Source: Pempheris klunzingeri
Lineage: Eukaryota; Chordata; Actinopteri; Acropomatiformes; Pempheridae
Direction: 5' to 3'
Length of the DNA: 64,000 bases
Assembly (NCBI RefSeq): GCF_042242105.1
Contig: NC_092014.1
Span: 4,589,874-4,653,873, forward strand
Shown here piece by piece: positions 25,401 through 35,500 of the stretch (the first letter of the stretch is position 1; each line of letters opens with the position of its first letter). The translations under genes were made by a program, and so were the position numbers. The notes under the pieces were generated by a model. It was not told the origin of the DNA. It worked only from the letters and a program-made list of their open reading frames with translations, and did not search any database.

Positions 25401-28400
25401 AGTCTGTAAAAATGACATTTTAGAGATTGGTAGTTATCATCTTAACAAAAGGAGAGGGATTGGAAGCAGAGGAGTTCCTCTGGCGCTAAGACGCCTCTGA
25501 GACGCTGTGCTTTGGTGTCTCGGACACTTGCTTCCTCTCTGTCTCTGCTGCACTGCTACTGCAGTGAATTCAGACATAATGACAAGATAGTCAAGCGTTG
25601 AGTCGCTTAATGAGGCCGTTCCTGTCACAGACAAGATTCTCCTTCCCAATTTTCATCACTCACACACTTTCTGTCTCTGTCTTTTTCTCACACTGTCTCC
25701 CTGCTGTAATATGAAATGCTTTGAGCCGTGCTGAAACAAGAGAGCAGCTGGTAACAAGAGTCCAGACCAGACCTGGATGTTTCTGATTAGGTTTTGTCTT
25801 TTGTCTGTCACAAGTGTGGATGTTATTGTGTGGACTTGATGTGGACTATTATCATTCCAATGATATAGTTGTAAAAAAAGTGCTTTGTAAGGTTTCCCTG
25901 CTCATCGTCACGCACACAAATACACACGCACACACATTTTTACAGATTAAACAAGCAACATATAACGTGTTAATCAGTGAGACTGAAAGGTGTTTGCTTT
26001 ATCTCCAGGAAAGTTGTATGAAAATGTTATATCTCCTGTGGTAGGTTATGTTTTGAACCCTGTCTATGTACCTGTCTCTCTTCCCAGCGTTCTGGTCCTT
26101 CATGTGGTTTGTGGGTTTTTGCTTCTTGGCGAACCAGTGGCAGGTGACCAAGCATGATGACAACCCGCTGAGGGAGGGAGGGGATGCTGCCCGGGCAGCC
26201 ATCACCTTCTCCTTCTTCTCCATCTTCACCTGGGTAAGGGCCTCCACATCTCATTGGTTCCCAGTATAGCACAGCATGACGTAAGATCTGCCATTAGGCG
26301 GCTATGGCTGAGATTATGGATCAGCTTTCAGCTCCTCCTGTTCTTGCCAATGAACCATTTAAAATGTGTCTGCTTTCACCTCCATCATCTTTTCGGTTAC
26401 TGAACATGAACATGTTAATTTGTCTGTATGTACGTGTGAACTCATAAGTTTGTGCATGTTGTCCCAACAGGGAGCTCAGACTCTCTTCTCTATGGAGAAG
26501 TTAAAGAATGTGTCGTTTGAAGAGGAATACACCAAGCTGTTCCCCCCTCAGCCCAGTCAGCCTTTAGTCTGACTCTACTCTGTCTTCTCCCCCAGCTGCT
26601 TTAACCCTCCACACTTGTTTAATGGTGCCCGGTAACATCAAATAGTGCTATAAGTGAGTGTATTTGTAGCCCAGCAGTAAGAAATACTACACATACATTG
26701 TTGCCAGTAAGATGTTGCTTAATGTTTTTGCCTTCTGTAGTTAAATAGCTTCTTTCCTGACCAAAGCTCATTATAATAATAATGTATGTGCAGGTGGGTT
26801 GATTCAATTAATCAAATATGCATGACTCAACAATTACAAAGCCAAATGCTGAGATTTCTGGCCTTACTTAACACCTCCTTAAATTCCTGTAATCCATTTT
26901 GGAATGAAAGCTCCCTGCCCACTGGAATTTTAAAATGCCAGTAACCTAAACTAATATTGCATATTCATGTTTATGTAAAATTGTGATAGAAAAGGCAAAT
27001 TAAATTAGAAGAAAATAAGAATTATTTTTTAAGATGTTACGCCACAGCCACTTGTGAGTTCACCATCTGCTATGTGGTTTCCTGTTTGGTTTGTGGCCAG
27101 TTTTCACTTTACTCTACATGCTCAGAGCAGGCAGGTCAGCAGTTTGTTGCTGAGGTAGCTGGGTGTGTGACAGGTACTTACTCTGCCCAACTGTAGCTTC
27201 ACCACCAAACCTGGCACCCTTAAACAAGTACAATCTTAATGCACAGAAGAGGCCACCAGAGTGACTGATGCCTTGTCTTTTTGCTGTAGAGTTCACAACT
27301 ATGACAGTGGTGACGGTTTTTGTATGGAACGTTTTTTTCATATAATGTGTTTATTTGAAACATGATTTCAGTTTTTATAGATTTGTCAGAGTGCATTGGT
27401 GGAAATGTTAAAACTTCCTTATTTCTTTTGTTTTCTTATGGAGCTACGTTCAAAGGATACGTCCATTCCTGCTAGATTTCTGACCGCTCCTTCAACGTGT
27501 GTGTTCCACTCCTGTCTGCAAACATTCTGACTATTCCCTCCCGCTCAATCGAGTTTCATTGATTTTGTGTCTTCTCCCCTCCGACAGGGAAAATCATTAC
27601 TCTACAGTGTAGTATGAGTAAGGAGATGCATACCTGTCGGTGGTAATGTAGCAACATAATGTTCTCCCCCTCTGCATTTAAACAAAACACATTGATTTAT
27701 AGTTTTGTTGATCATTCGGCTAAACGATCATCCTGTTTGTTCATTATGAACCTCTGCACGTGTATCCATAGCAACAAGAGTGAGCATCAGGTTCAGTCTC
27801 ATGTAAAGTCATGTGAGAGGACTTGCTTAATATCCGATCTGGTCACATGCTTATTTCAAGACACAGTCGATCATTAACTCCCACATCAAATTTCTGCAGT
27901 TTTTATTCCTCGCAGTCCTCTCGTAGGACTCTTTGGCTCCCACTAAATGCAGCCCTCTACTCCAAACCTTAAAGAAATAGTTTGGAAAATACATTTATTC
28001 AGTTTCAGGCCAAAAGTGATAAAAGGATTGAAACGACTCTTGAGTACGTTTTTCAACATGAAGCTTGAGCCACCAAACTATTAGCTTAGCTTAGCATAAA
28101 GACTGGAAAACAGGGGTCACAATCAAGCCAAGGTAACATCATGTTAACTAATGAGGTTAATTAGGACTTACCTTCAGACAGAGACAGGCTAGCTAGTGTG
28201 TTGTAAGTCTTTATGCTAAGTTACACTAACTGGCTGCTGCATCCAGCCTCATATTCAACAGACGCATCAATCTTCTCATCAAACTCTGGGCCAGAAAACG
28301 AAGAAGTGTCTTTCCGAAGTATCAGACTATTCCTTAATTTCTCCAGCTTTGTGTATCAAAGTGTTTCCCTGTAGCCGTCCATGCAGGTCCAGACTTTCCC

Positions 28401-29282
28401 TTTGACTATTTTATGAATTTAATAAGTAAATGAGTTGGGGTTTTTTTATAGCTTTTTGAAATGGACTTTTTAGGTTTTTAGATGATTTTAATTGAAGTAT
28501 CAAACTGTTTTATTGCATATTCATATAAATTTCAATGGCCTGTAACTGTGTATTTTATTGGGTCATAAAAAACTTATATTACATGAAGTCTATACAAAAA
28601 TGTTCCACTTCCATTTTGACAGAATCATCGGAGATATTCAGGGTTCAGTGTTTAAACTGTGTTATCACTTTAGAAAACATAGACAACGGTAACGTCAATT
28701 TTCCTAATGAATGTGTTGACTTGTTTTGGTATTATGCAATCAACCAACCCAATAAAATATCTGATGGGCCCAAGAGAGAGTGGTGTGTCACACTGAAAGA
28801 GTCAAAAGTGTTCAGCCAGATTCGATCTGTCTGCACCATCTGATCGAGCTGAGATGAACCAGTAAATAAAACCCTGATGAAACTTCACTGCTCTGAGAGT
28901 CTAAATTAGCTCAGCTCTCTCTGTGGCTTTCTGCTTCCCTCTGTGAGTGTCTGTGTTTGCTCTGTGGACTCAAGGTATCTTTGGCTTTTGTCCACTGTTA
29001 TGTTGAAACATCACTAATTATTGACAAAAATTAGATTCGTGGTGTTTTCAAGTGCCTCAGCTGTTTAATAATGCACACAGACACAGTTTAATTGCTTAGT
29101 GCCTATTCCACTGTGGGCTGGAGTGGCGCTGAGGCGGTGTTTCTCATTATGGAGCTGAACAATGGATTAATAGCCTTTTTGCACTGCTGCCTGGAGAACT
29201 AACTTGCTGACTGACTAAATGACTCACTCAAACTATCTAATAAGCTTCACAAGCTTTCCAAGCCAACTAATCAATGTTTCCT

Positions 29283-29314
<32 letters not shown>

Positions 29315-29663
29315 TCTCCCAAACCCTCCGCTCTAACACTGCTGCATCTCCGCTTCTACACCAATCCGTTTCTCCACGCCTTTCATCCATCTCTTCATCC
29401 TCTTTGCCTTCCTGTCGTCTTCCATCTCCGATCCCTCCGTCCCCAAGGCGGGCCAGTCCTTCCTGGCCTTCCAGAGGTACAAGCTGGGGGCTGACTCGGC
29501 ACTGTTCTCCCAGGACTACACGGACCCCAGCCAGGACGCAGCCGGAGCCCCCTACACCTCTTTCGGTGGGGATGACTTGGAGAGCCCTGGAGGAGGAGGG
29601 GGCCAGGCCAACAGCGACGGGGCCTTTGACGGAACTGGAGGCTACCAACGGCAGGACTACTGA
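10378..29663 (+). CDS. syngr1: Synaptogyrin-1, long isoform (1a-type), 4 coding exons
   Basis: Exons 10378-10479, 24163-24400, 26088-26233 and 29448-29663 join in phase to 233 residues, the same length as human SYNGR1a. Synaptogyrin-1 is a four-pass MARVEL-domain protein of synaptic vesicles that modulates exocytosis and short-term plasticity. Visible features are the N-terminal MEGMQAYGAGKAGGAFDP motif, transmembrane stretches around LFSIVIFGCIANEGYI (35-50), YGVFMGSMAFLCCMAFLALD (about 75-95), AFWSFMWFVGFCFLANQW (114-131) and the segment ending FFSIFTWAGQSFLAF, then a cytoplasmic Gly-rich tail ending GYQRQDY. The FPQISSVKDRKKAVL loop is strongly conserved. Intron 1 is 13.7 kb. An alternative terminal exon at 26471 gives a shorter form. 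Divergent from ift27, co-directional with tab1. Confidence 0.96.
12780..13012. mobile_element. degenerate copy of an AT-rich interspersed DNA transposon (same family as 14889)
   Basis: Internal blocks (tcaaacaaaacatccaatat, gtcaaacagagaaaaaaagc, then GTCGATAAAATGTTTAGTTG) match in order the body and end of a common fish element with TAGGGCTG termini. Both ends are eroded, so limits are approximate. It sits in syngr1 intron 1. Confidence 0.4.
14889..15220. mobile_element. non-autonomous DNA transposon with TAGGGCTG-type inverted ends
   Basis: The left end reads TAGGGCTGTAGCTAAC. The right end reads GTTGTAGCTCTA preceded by GATTAATCGACTA. These are imperfect inverted repeats enclosing about 330 bp with no open frame. 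The AATTGATTAATCGACTAGTTGTTG-type end is a hallmark of a very common teleost interspersed element, often classed as hAT-like. I see no exact target duplication, so it is an old insertion. Confidence 0.6.
17390..17505 (+). repeat. degenerate interspersed repeat with telomere-like start
   Basis: It contains TTAAGGTTTAGGGTAAGGGC followed by a CATTAGGCATTAAG block, GGAATGCATTATGTCCTCAC and a GTGTATGTGTG tail. This order is seen in a widespread fish repeat. It is not a telomere: only one or two TTAGGG-like words are present. Confidence 0.45.
20408..20418 (+). promoter_or_regulatory. TATA box inside syngr1 intron 1 (candidate internal promoter)
   Basis: The word CTATAAATAGC lies in GC-richer surroundings within the first intron. 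It is followed, about 300 bases on, by an ATG in good context that opens a synaptogyrin-like N-terminal peptide (20714-20794). The promoter role is inferred. Confidence 0.4.
20714..20794 (+). CDS. syngr1: candidate alternative first coding exon of syngr1
   Basis: The ATG (A at -3) opens MQTPNASSGFLFMWFKEP then HIFTQFVFR, where a GT at 20795 would be the donor in phase 0, the same phase as exon 1. The spacing fits the family: in synaptogyrins and synaptophysins a conserved (R/K)xP motif is followed by nine residues before the first transmembrane segment (standard exon: QQPQTILRVVSW). The predicted donor GTGGAA is weak, and the reading frame otherwise stops at 20816. This could be a chance open frame. 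Confidence 0.3.
20960..21180 (-). repeat. interspersed repeat, minus orientation (copy 1 of the family at 56660)
   Basis: The reverse complement reads ATCTCAACAACTATTAGACT, then ATTTTGTACTGACCTTTATT and a CCCTCAGGGTGAATTACAAT block. These match in order the plus-strand copy near 56665-56900 and a repeat widespread in spiny-rayed fish. Ends are not defined. Confidence 0.5.
22151..22214. repeat. (AGAGG)n pentanucleotide microsatellite
   Basis: Almost 13 perfect AGAGG units. Together with the flank to about 22300 it forms the first half of a tandem duplication whose second half starts with the (AGG)n run at 22317. Confidence 0.9.
22317..22353. repeat. (AGG)n trinucleotide microsatellite
   Basis: About 12 AGG units, followed by sequence homologous to that after the AGAGG run (GATGNTATCNTAGTAACCT and ATTGACTCCATTT are shared). 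Confidence 0.9.
23905..24050. mobile_element. fragment of the TAGGGCTG-family transposon in syngr1 intron 1
   Basis: Words such as AAATGTCAAATATTTGCTGG and TTCCAGTCTCTCAAATGTGA match the body of the same fish element seen at 14889, in reverse order. It ends only about 110 bases before exon 2. Boundaries are approximate. Confidence 0.45.
24163..24400 (+). CDS. syngr1: syngr1 coding exon 2
   Basis: Acceptor CCTCCGCAG, donor CAG|GTAAAC. It encodes LFSIVIFGCIANEGYINRPN through DVYFPQISSVKDRKKAVLAD and IGLS, i.e. transmembrane helices 1 and 2 and the conserved cytoplasmic loop. Confidence 0.96.
26088..26233 (+). CDS. syngr1: syngr1 coding exon 3
   Basis: Acceptor TTCCCAG, donor TGG|GTAAGG. It encodes FWSFMWFVGFCFLANQWQVT and ARAAITFSFFSIFTW, i.e. 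transmembrane helix 3 and most of helix 4. Confidence 0.96.
26471..26572 (+). CDS. syngr1: syngr1 alternative terminal exon (short isoform, 1b/1c-type)
   Basis: Acceptor CCCAACAG after exon 3. It reads GAQTLFSMEKLKNVSFEEEY then TKLFPPQPSQPLV and stops with TGA at 26570-26572, giving a 195-residue protein. The motif pattern KxxSFxEEYxxLFP matches the C-terminus of the human SYNGR1 short isoforms (KDLSFQEEYSTLFP), so this is a conserved alternative last exon, not a chance frame. Use requires polyadenylation inside the next intron; AATAAA words at 28751 and 28865 are candidates. Confidence 0.85.
   Translation, partial: GAQTLFSMEKLKNVSFEEEYTKLFPPQPSQPLV
27969..28337. mobile_element. TTAA-flanked MITE (copy 1 of a five-copy family)
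   Basis: Starts CCTTAAAGAAATAGTTTGGA and ends AGACTATTCCTTAA, with TTAA at both edges. Inside is the family signature TTAGCTTAGCTTAGCATAAA and an inverted block TCTTCTCATCAAACTCTGG. TTAA targeting suggests piggyBac-type mobilisation. Confidence 0.6.
29448..29663 (+). CDS. syngr1: syngr1 terminal coding exon (long isoform)
   Basis: Acceptor CCCCAAG. It encodes AGQSFLAFQRYKLGADSALF and SQDYTDPSQDAAGAPY, close to human AGQAVLAFQRYQIGADSALF, then a Gly-rich fish-specific tail ending TGGYQRQDY, TGA at 29661-29663. Confidence 0.95.
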   Translation, partial: AGQSFLAFQRYKLGADSALFSQDYTDPSQDAAGAPYTSFGGDDLESPGGGGGQANSDGAFDGTGGYQRQDY

Positions 29664-31510
29664 GATGCTGGGGGGATGTATACAAGGGGGGAAGGATCTG
29701 GGTGAAGTTGCCCATAGTTCACAATTTAGAGCGAGGTTTTGTAGTTTCTATCTCACTAGGTTATTTTGACCCAATTTGGGTCAATGTAGGCCAGGATCAA
29801 TGGGCTGATTGACCTGGTGTTAGACCAAACAACATTAGGTTTTACCTTAAAACAGTCACAAATCTATCATTAAGAGTACAGAACAAGGTGCATATGACAT
29901 TTAAAACAGCAAAAGATATGCATATTATTACCAACCATCAGAGAGAAATAGTGACATGTAGTTTTATTGACCCAAATTGGGTCAGTTTTGACCTGGCATT
30001 TTAATTATTGGGCAGATTTCCATCTGTTTATGTAGGACAAAAAGCTAAATTTATCTCTAGGTCAAAAATTGTTTGCAACTTTCCAGATTTTGGGGCGCAC
30101 AGGTAACAACCAGGAGTGGGACATGATGTCAGTTAGGTGCACTACAAAGCTGCACTGCAGCAAGGGGTTCAGGACGTCCATGGGAAGGGGTTTGTGGGGC
30201 TCAGGGAGACAGTGGGTGCTGTTGAAGATGTCAGAAATGTGTTTCTTGGGGGGGAAAAAAATGAGGGTGGGAAGAATTAAGAAACGGTCACCCTGTTGTA
30301 GAACAGTGCTTGTGACCGCATTGCCTTCATCTTCTGACGTCTGCTGTCAGTCAGCAAAATGACTGCAATCAGTGTTAATTCAAACACACACACACACACA
30401 CACAAACAAACACACATGCAAACACACATTCACTACGTATCGACTTTGACCAGACAACACAAGTCTCTGCAGACAGACATTCATAGGGGTGTTTAAGAGG
30501 ATCTAAGCTTAGACACAGAAGCAACAGTGGCATATCTGGCAACTAATCCCCTCAGCTGTAACACGGGAATGTGTTTGCGTGTATGTGGTGAATAGTCTCC
30601 TTTAGGTGTTAATGATGTGTGGATGAGGGACAGTATGTGTTTTCCCTGAAGAACCTGCTTTTTCTTTCCTCTATTGTTGCCTTAGTGCTGACTGCCAAGC
30701 AAAATCCAACGAACACAGGGCAACACATACCTGACATGCACAGTATCACAGTTCTCTTTCACCATCTCTAGAGCAAAAACACCGCTAATTGAATTCTGTC
30801 CTGTTTTTCTTCATTAAGCACGAAAACAAACCCTGAACAAAACAAGCACTTGTCATCATTATACAGCATCCCAAACGACAGAGAAATGCCAGTATCACAT
30901 CAACAGGCCTACTGATAAGTTACTACACTGAAGAACTGCAGGTTATTTGTCTATTGTGTTTTCCACTTTATCTACAGATGAGGCAACCATGAACATCCTG
31001 AGTATTTATGAACATGCATTGCTCCATTTTCTTAAAGAATAAAGTATATCTATCTCTCTATAAATATATGTAAATCTATAATGCAGTATATTAAGAGTGT
31101 TTGAAAAAAGTTTATGCTTTATTTTAGGGCATTATGCTAGTTCTGTATAAAAAAAGAAAAGAAAAAAGAAAGAAGATCTATGTTCTGTTGAGTGTTATTG
31201 TGATAAGATATATGGTGAGGTCATCCGTGCCTCATCCTTTATGTTGCTTTCAGGGTAAGGAGATGTTTTTATTTTGGGATAATAATAATACTAACTTAAA
31301 AAAAAAATACAGCAACAAAAAATGTGACCAAATTATCAAAGTATGTATGCACATATATACTTTATACCGTACAACCGAGTAGAGTAGAAACGTGTGACGT
31401 TCCTTTGTGAAATCCGTTAAAAAAGCAAGGTAAGATTTAAGACAAAGATTGTGTACAAATGTATGTTTTTGATGTGTTTGATTTTAACCAATAAAAATAA
31501 AGAAAATACT
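29664..31510 (+). other. syngr1: syngr1 long 3' UTR with candidate poly(A) signals
   Basis: No further coding sequence follows the stop. Candidate AATAAA signals lie at 31038-31043 and at 31490-31495 with an overlapping one at 31496-31501. The stretch includes a (CA)n run at 30385-30404 and several GACCCAANTTGGGTCA-like palindromic words near 29770 and 29970. The 3' end is inferred. Confidence 0.5.
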
Positions 31511-32006
31511 GTTAAAGATATCAATGGCTGGTCTGGATTTTATCATGTTCAGTGCAGTAAATGTGGCACATGTCTCCCTCCACTGGCAAAACTTTTACCT
31601 GCAGTCACACTTAATTGCAGATTAAAAAGAAAATTTGATTTAGCAAAATGATAAAGCATATATGTAGCTCTTTTAGTTCCTTTAACTAAGTGCAAGAGAG
31701 TGACGCTGCTCAGCAGTGTGTTACTGGCTTACTTCAGGATCATTCAGATTCATTTCCTAAATTCTAAGCATGTAATAAATTTATTTATCTGCATCACCAA
31801 ATATACATTTTCTCCAAGAAATCAATGTATCAATGTTAGGTTATAGGATACTCAAATACAAATAAAAGTAAATGCCCTTAAAACAAAATTATGTTAAGAA
31901 TGATGCACTTAATGCCTCCAACAACATAAAGGTGCAGTTACATTGTAGTTTATAATAAAATCCATAAGGTGGCGATATTGTCCAAGAAATCTATCATAAC
32001 AATAAA

Positions 32007-32204
32007 ACGGAAGTGTGGCTTGTTAGGGTTTATAAATGAACTAAATTAATATTTGATCAGTTATTCTGCATTAAACGTTAATGTTAGTAACAATTCAGAG
32101 AACTTCGCAATAAAAAACATACAAATTCACAAGTTCAACAAAAGTTACACGGATGCTGCCTTCAGGAGCTGTTGGAAATTTCGACGACGTCAATCGACGA
32201 TTGG
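32007..32204 (+). promoter_or_regulatory. tab1: distal tab1 upstream motifs (ETS, CRE-like, inverted CCAAT)
   Basis: ACGGAAGTG at 32007-32015 fits an ETS core, GACGTCA at 32186-32192 is a 7/8 CRE, and ATTGG at 32200-32204 is an inverted CCAAT box. They lie 350-550 bases upstream of the tab1 ATG. Function is inferred from motif clustering only. Confidence 0.3.
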
Positions 32205-32550
32205 TAAATCTAAGTATATTAAACACTACAACACACGTTTAGGGAGGACATTAAGAAGATAGAATAAAATCCGTATTAACAACTTGACTTACACTGATTA
32301 AATCTGATTAAAATTGATTAAAAATGGAAACAATTGCTAAAATGCTATATTAAATAAAAAAAAAAAACAACTTTTCAGGTTAAAAAATCATGGGTTATGA
32401 TACTAACCACGAAGGGTGCCTTTTTAGTATTGTTTCCATGTCGATTTGTAAGCAACTATTTCTCGCTAAATGCAGTGGCAGTTGTGTTTACCATCTCGAT
32501 TCTTAAACTTTTTACTTTGCGATGAATCCCTGAACGCAACGAGTACCGTC

Positions 32551-32562
32551 CAACATGGCGGC
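32551..32562 (+). promoter_or_regulatory. tab1: YY1 consensus overlapping the tab1 start codon
   Basis: CAACATGGCGGC contains AANATGGCGGC, the YY1 consensus, exactly over the translation start, an arrangement common in TATA-less housekeeping genes. Confidence 0.5.
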
Positions 32563-32587
32563 GCAGCGCAGGAATTTGATGCAGAGC
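32555..32587 (+). CDS. tab1: tab1 coding exon 1
   Basis: Encodes MAAQRRNLMQS, then donor AGC|GTGAGT. CpG-rich surroundings. Confidence 0.93.
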
Positions 32588-35500
32588 GTGAGTGAAAACT
32601 CAGCTATTTACAACTCCCACATAACATTAATGTCACATGAACTGCTCCCGAAGAGTGCTTTTGTCTCGTGTATCACCCCCGGTGGTCGTCTTCGTTTGTT
32701 TTCCTTCGTTCGCTGTTGTTTCGTGTTGTCTGGTGATGCTAGTGCTAGCTAATTTAGTTGAGCTTATCAAGTGTTTGCTGGCTAATAGTTAACGCCTGGT
32801 TAGCAAGCTAACCCAACCTTAATCTCCAAGCATCGTCAGGGAGTGAGAGATTAGTGTCCAGTCACCAGGGCAGGTAGATATGGGCAGGTGAGATGTGACT
32901 GCTACTAAATTAACCTGGTGTATCTGTCACACACACACACACACACACCAAGGGTTAAAGTGCTAAGGCTCTCATTAGCTTTAACGTTAACGTTTGTATG
33001 CTTTGCTTTAATGAATCCCCACAAACTTTATTGAGTGTGATTGTTAAACTTTACTCTTTTTAACTGTGTATCTGCTGCCCGTTGGGTCCCTGTTGACACC
33101 CGTGTAGCTGTTATTGTCAACCGTGTGTTGTTTTTATGTTGATCCAATGACAACTGCGGAAATGATGAGGGTCTGTAGTGCATCAGTAGGTATTGAGAGT
33201 TGTTATCGAAATGATCGTTTTGTTGAATATTAGAGGCTGTAGTGGACTACATATTAATATGTGTTGCTATAATCCTGTGACACTTAGAAGAACACCTGTG
33301 CTTCCCCAGCAGTGTCAACCTGTCACACACAGTAGCATAAAACATGCTTTTATGCAAACCAGGCCAAGGCAGATTTGTTTAAACACAAAACACAAATGCA
33401 AACATACAGCAGAAAGTGTCATGTGCAGGAGGAAACAGTGGCACTACTTTATTTGCATAGATAAATACAGTTTGCAGTGTTTATTTATCTTGAAAGCAGT
33501 TTCTGGTTTTCAAGCTCCCCATCTATCTACTGGTATGACTTGTACTTGTTAAAACTTTTTAGTTGGAAGTTTCTTGGGAGAAATAATTGCATTTTTTCAT
33601 CGAAAAAAGTGGATGTCTGCCTTTAGTATTTTAAAAAGTTTTAGCAAAGTATTTGTAAAGGCAGTTAAGTAAATATCTGTATGAATTGAACTAAACCGAA
33701 ACAACGAAGTGAGCCCCTTAATCAGTTTGAAATAAATATTGCTTTTATTTACTAGTTAATCTGCAACAGATAATCCATGTAGATCATTACTTTGATGTAC
33801 AGAGAAGAGATTTTTCCTTATTCCTGTTTTTACCTCAACAGCATCAGAGCTGGACAGATGACCTGCCGCTGTGCCAGATGTGTGGGGTTGGCACAGCACC
33901 CAACTGTGTGTACGGCTCCGATGGTAAAGGAACTCAGAGCCACACCAACGAGGACGGACACCTCAGGTTCAGGTGAGACACTTTGAGAAAAGCATGAAAT
34001 CATGCCTGGAGTGATCTCCTGCAGAGACAACAGCATGAGGAAGAGTTTTATTGAGGCATCCGTGCTTTGCAGTAGTTAGTGACAAACTCACGAACTGCAG
34101 AAGTGAGCTACATTAAATATGTACGTGCCTTTGTTCTGTGTTTGAAGGACGTCCACTATTCAACATATAACGTAGCTTTAGTAAGATGTACAAATTGGTT
34201 TGACTATGATCTATTCAGTTATTCTCAAACAAGACATGTCATCTAACCCCAGATAGAAAAGTAGTATGACACCCATTCCTCTGAACCTACCAGTTTACAC
34301 AAAACACACTACAATCCCCAGAGTTTTGGATGAAGAATGTTTTGTTTTCTGGTTTCCAACTGTCATCTCATATTGAAGTGGAAATAAAACAACATGTTTG
34401 TTGTTGTTTTTTTCCCTCCGCCCACCAGAGGCGAGGATGGCTGTTTCCTGTATGGGGTTTTTAACGGTTATGATGGCAGCAGAGTGGCCAGCTTTGCCTC
34501 CCAGTGTCTGACAGCTGAACTTCTGCTAGGACAGCTCAACTCCAGTCACACAGACAACGACGTCCGCAGGATCCTCACACAGGTCTGTGTGTGTATATGT
34601 TACATGTTTCACATGTTAGTGACTACAAAGCAAGTAGTTAATGTATTTATATTCCAGGAAGAATAAGAAATAGATATTAGATTTCTTGCCCTTCAGGGTA
34701 ACAACATGCAAGCAAAAGTGTAGCCCCACTGCTAAAATTCAACACTGTGGACATGTCTTTAAATGCACAAACTAACTGACTAAGACAAACCTATATTTAT
34801 GCCTCTGTGCCAATGATAGCCGTTGTCTGTCTGTCTGTCTGTCTGTCTGTCGGTCTGTCTGGGACGGATAGACAGACAACGGCTATCGAATTTCTTCAAA
34901 TTTGACACCAACGCCCGCTTGGACCCGTGGAAGAACTGATTAGATTGTGGTGGTCAACGGTCACTGTGACCTCAAAACACCTTTTAGGCCATAACTCAAG
35001 AATTCTTTAGTTAATTCTAATCACATTTCACACAAACGTCTAATAGGATCAAATGATGAATGACATATGTGCCAAAAAAGGTCAACTGTGACATCATAAT
35101 GTTTTGCAAAAACACTTTTCTGAACAGAAGAGGCGATTGTGACCACATTTCACATTTGGCTGGATACTGAATCACTGGAACTAATCTAAGGTCTAGACAG
35201 ACATGGATGTCAACTACAAACTTACTAGTTGGTGGATGCATACAACTGTAAGGCGGTAATTCTAGTTTCAGTTATTATTCATCATCTTTATCTGAGACCC
35301 GTCAGTTATGAGTGTAAAGGCGGTTCATGTCAGAAAAGATCTACTTTATGTGACATATGGTCCAAACACTTGTATTTGTTTCAAAGAAGACATGATAATT
35401 GGCAGTAATGGTGCACATATCTTTCCTCTTCTGGAAAGGATTCACTCAGTTTTACTCAGTTGGCACAAATGTTGGTGTTTCTATTTCAAAAGGATACAGG

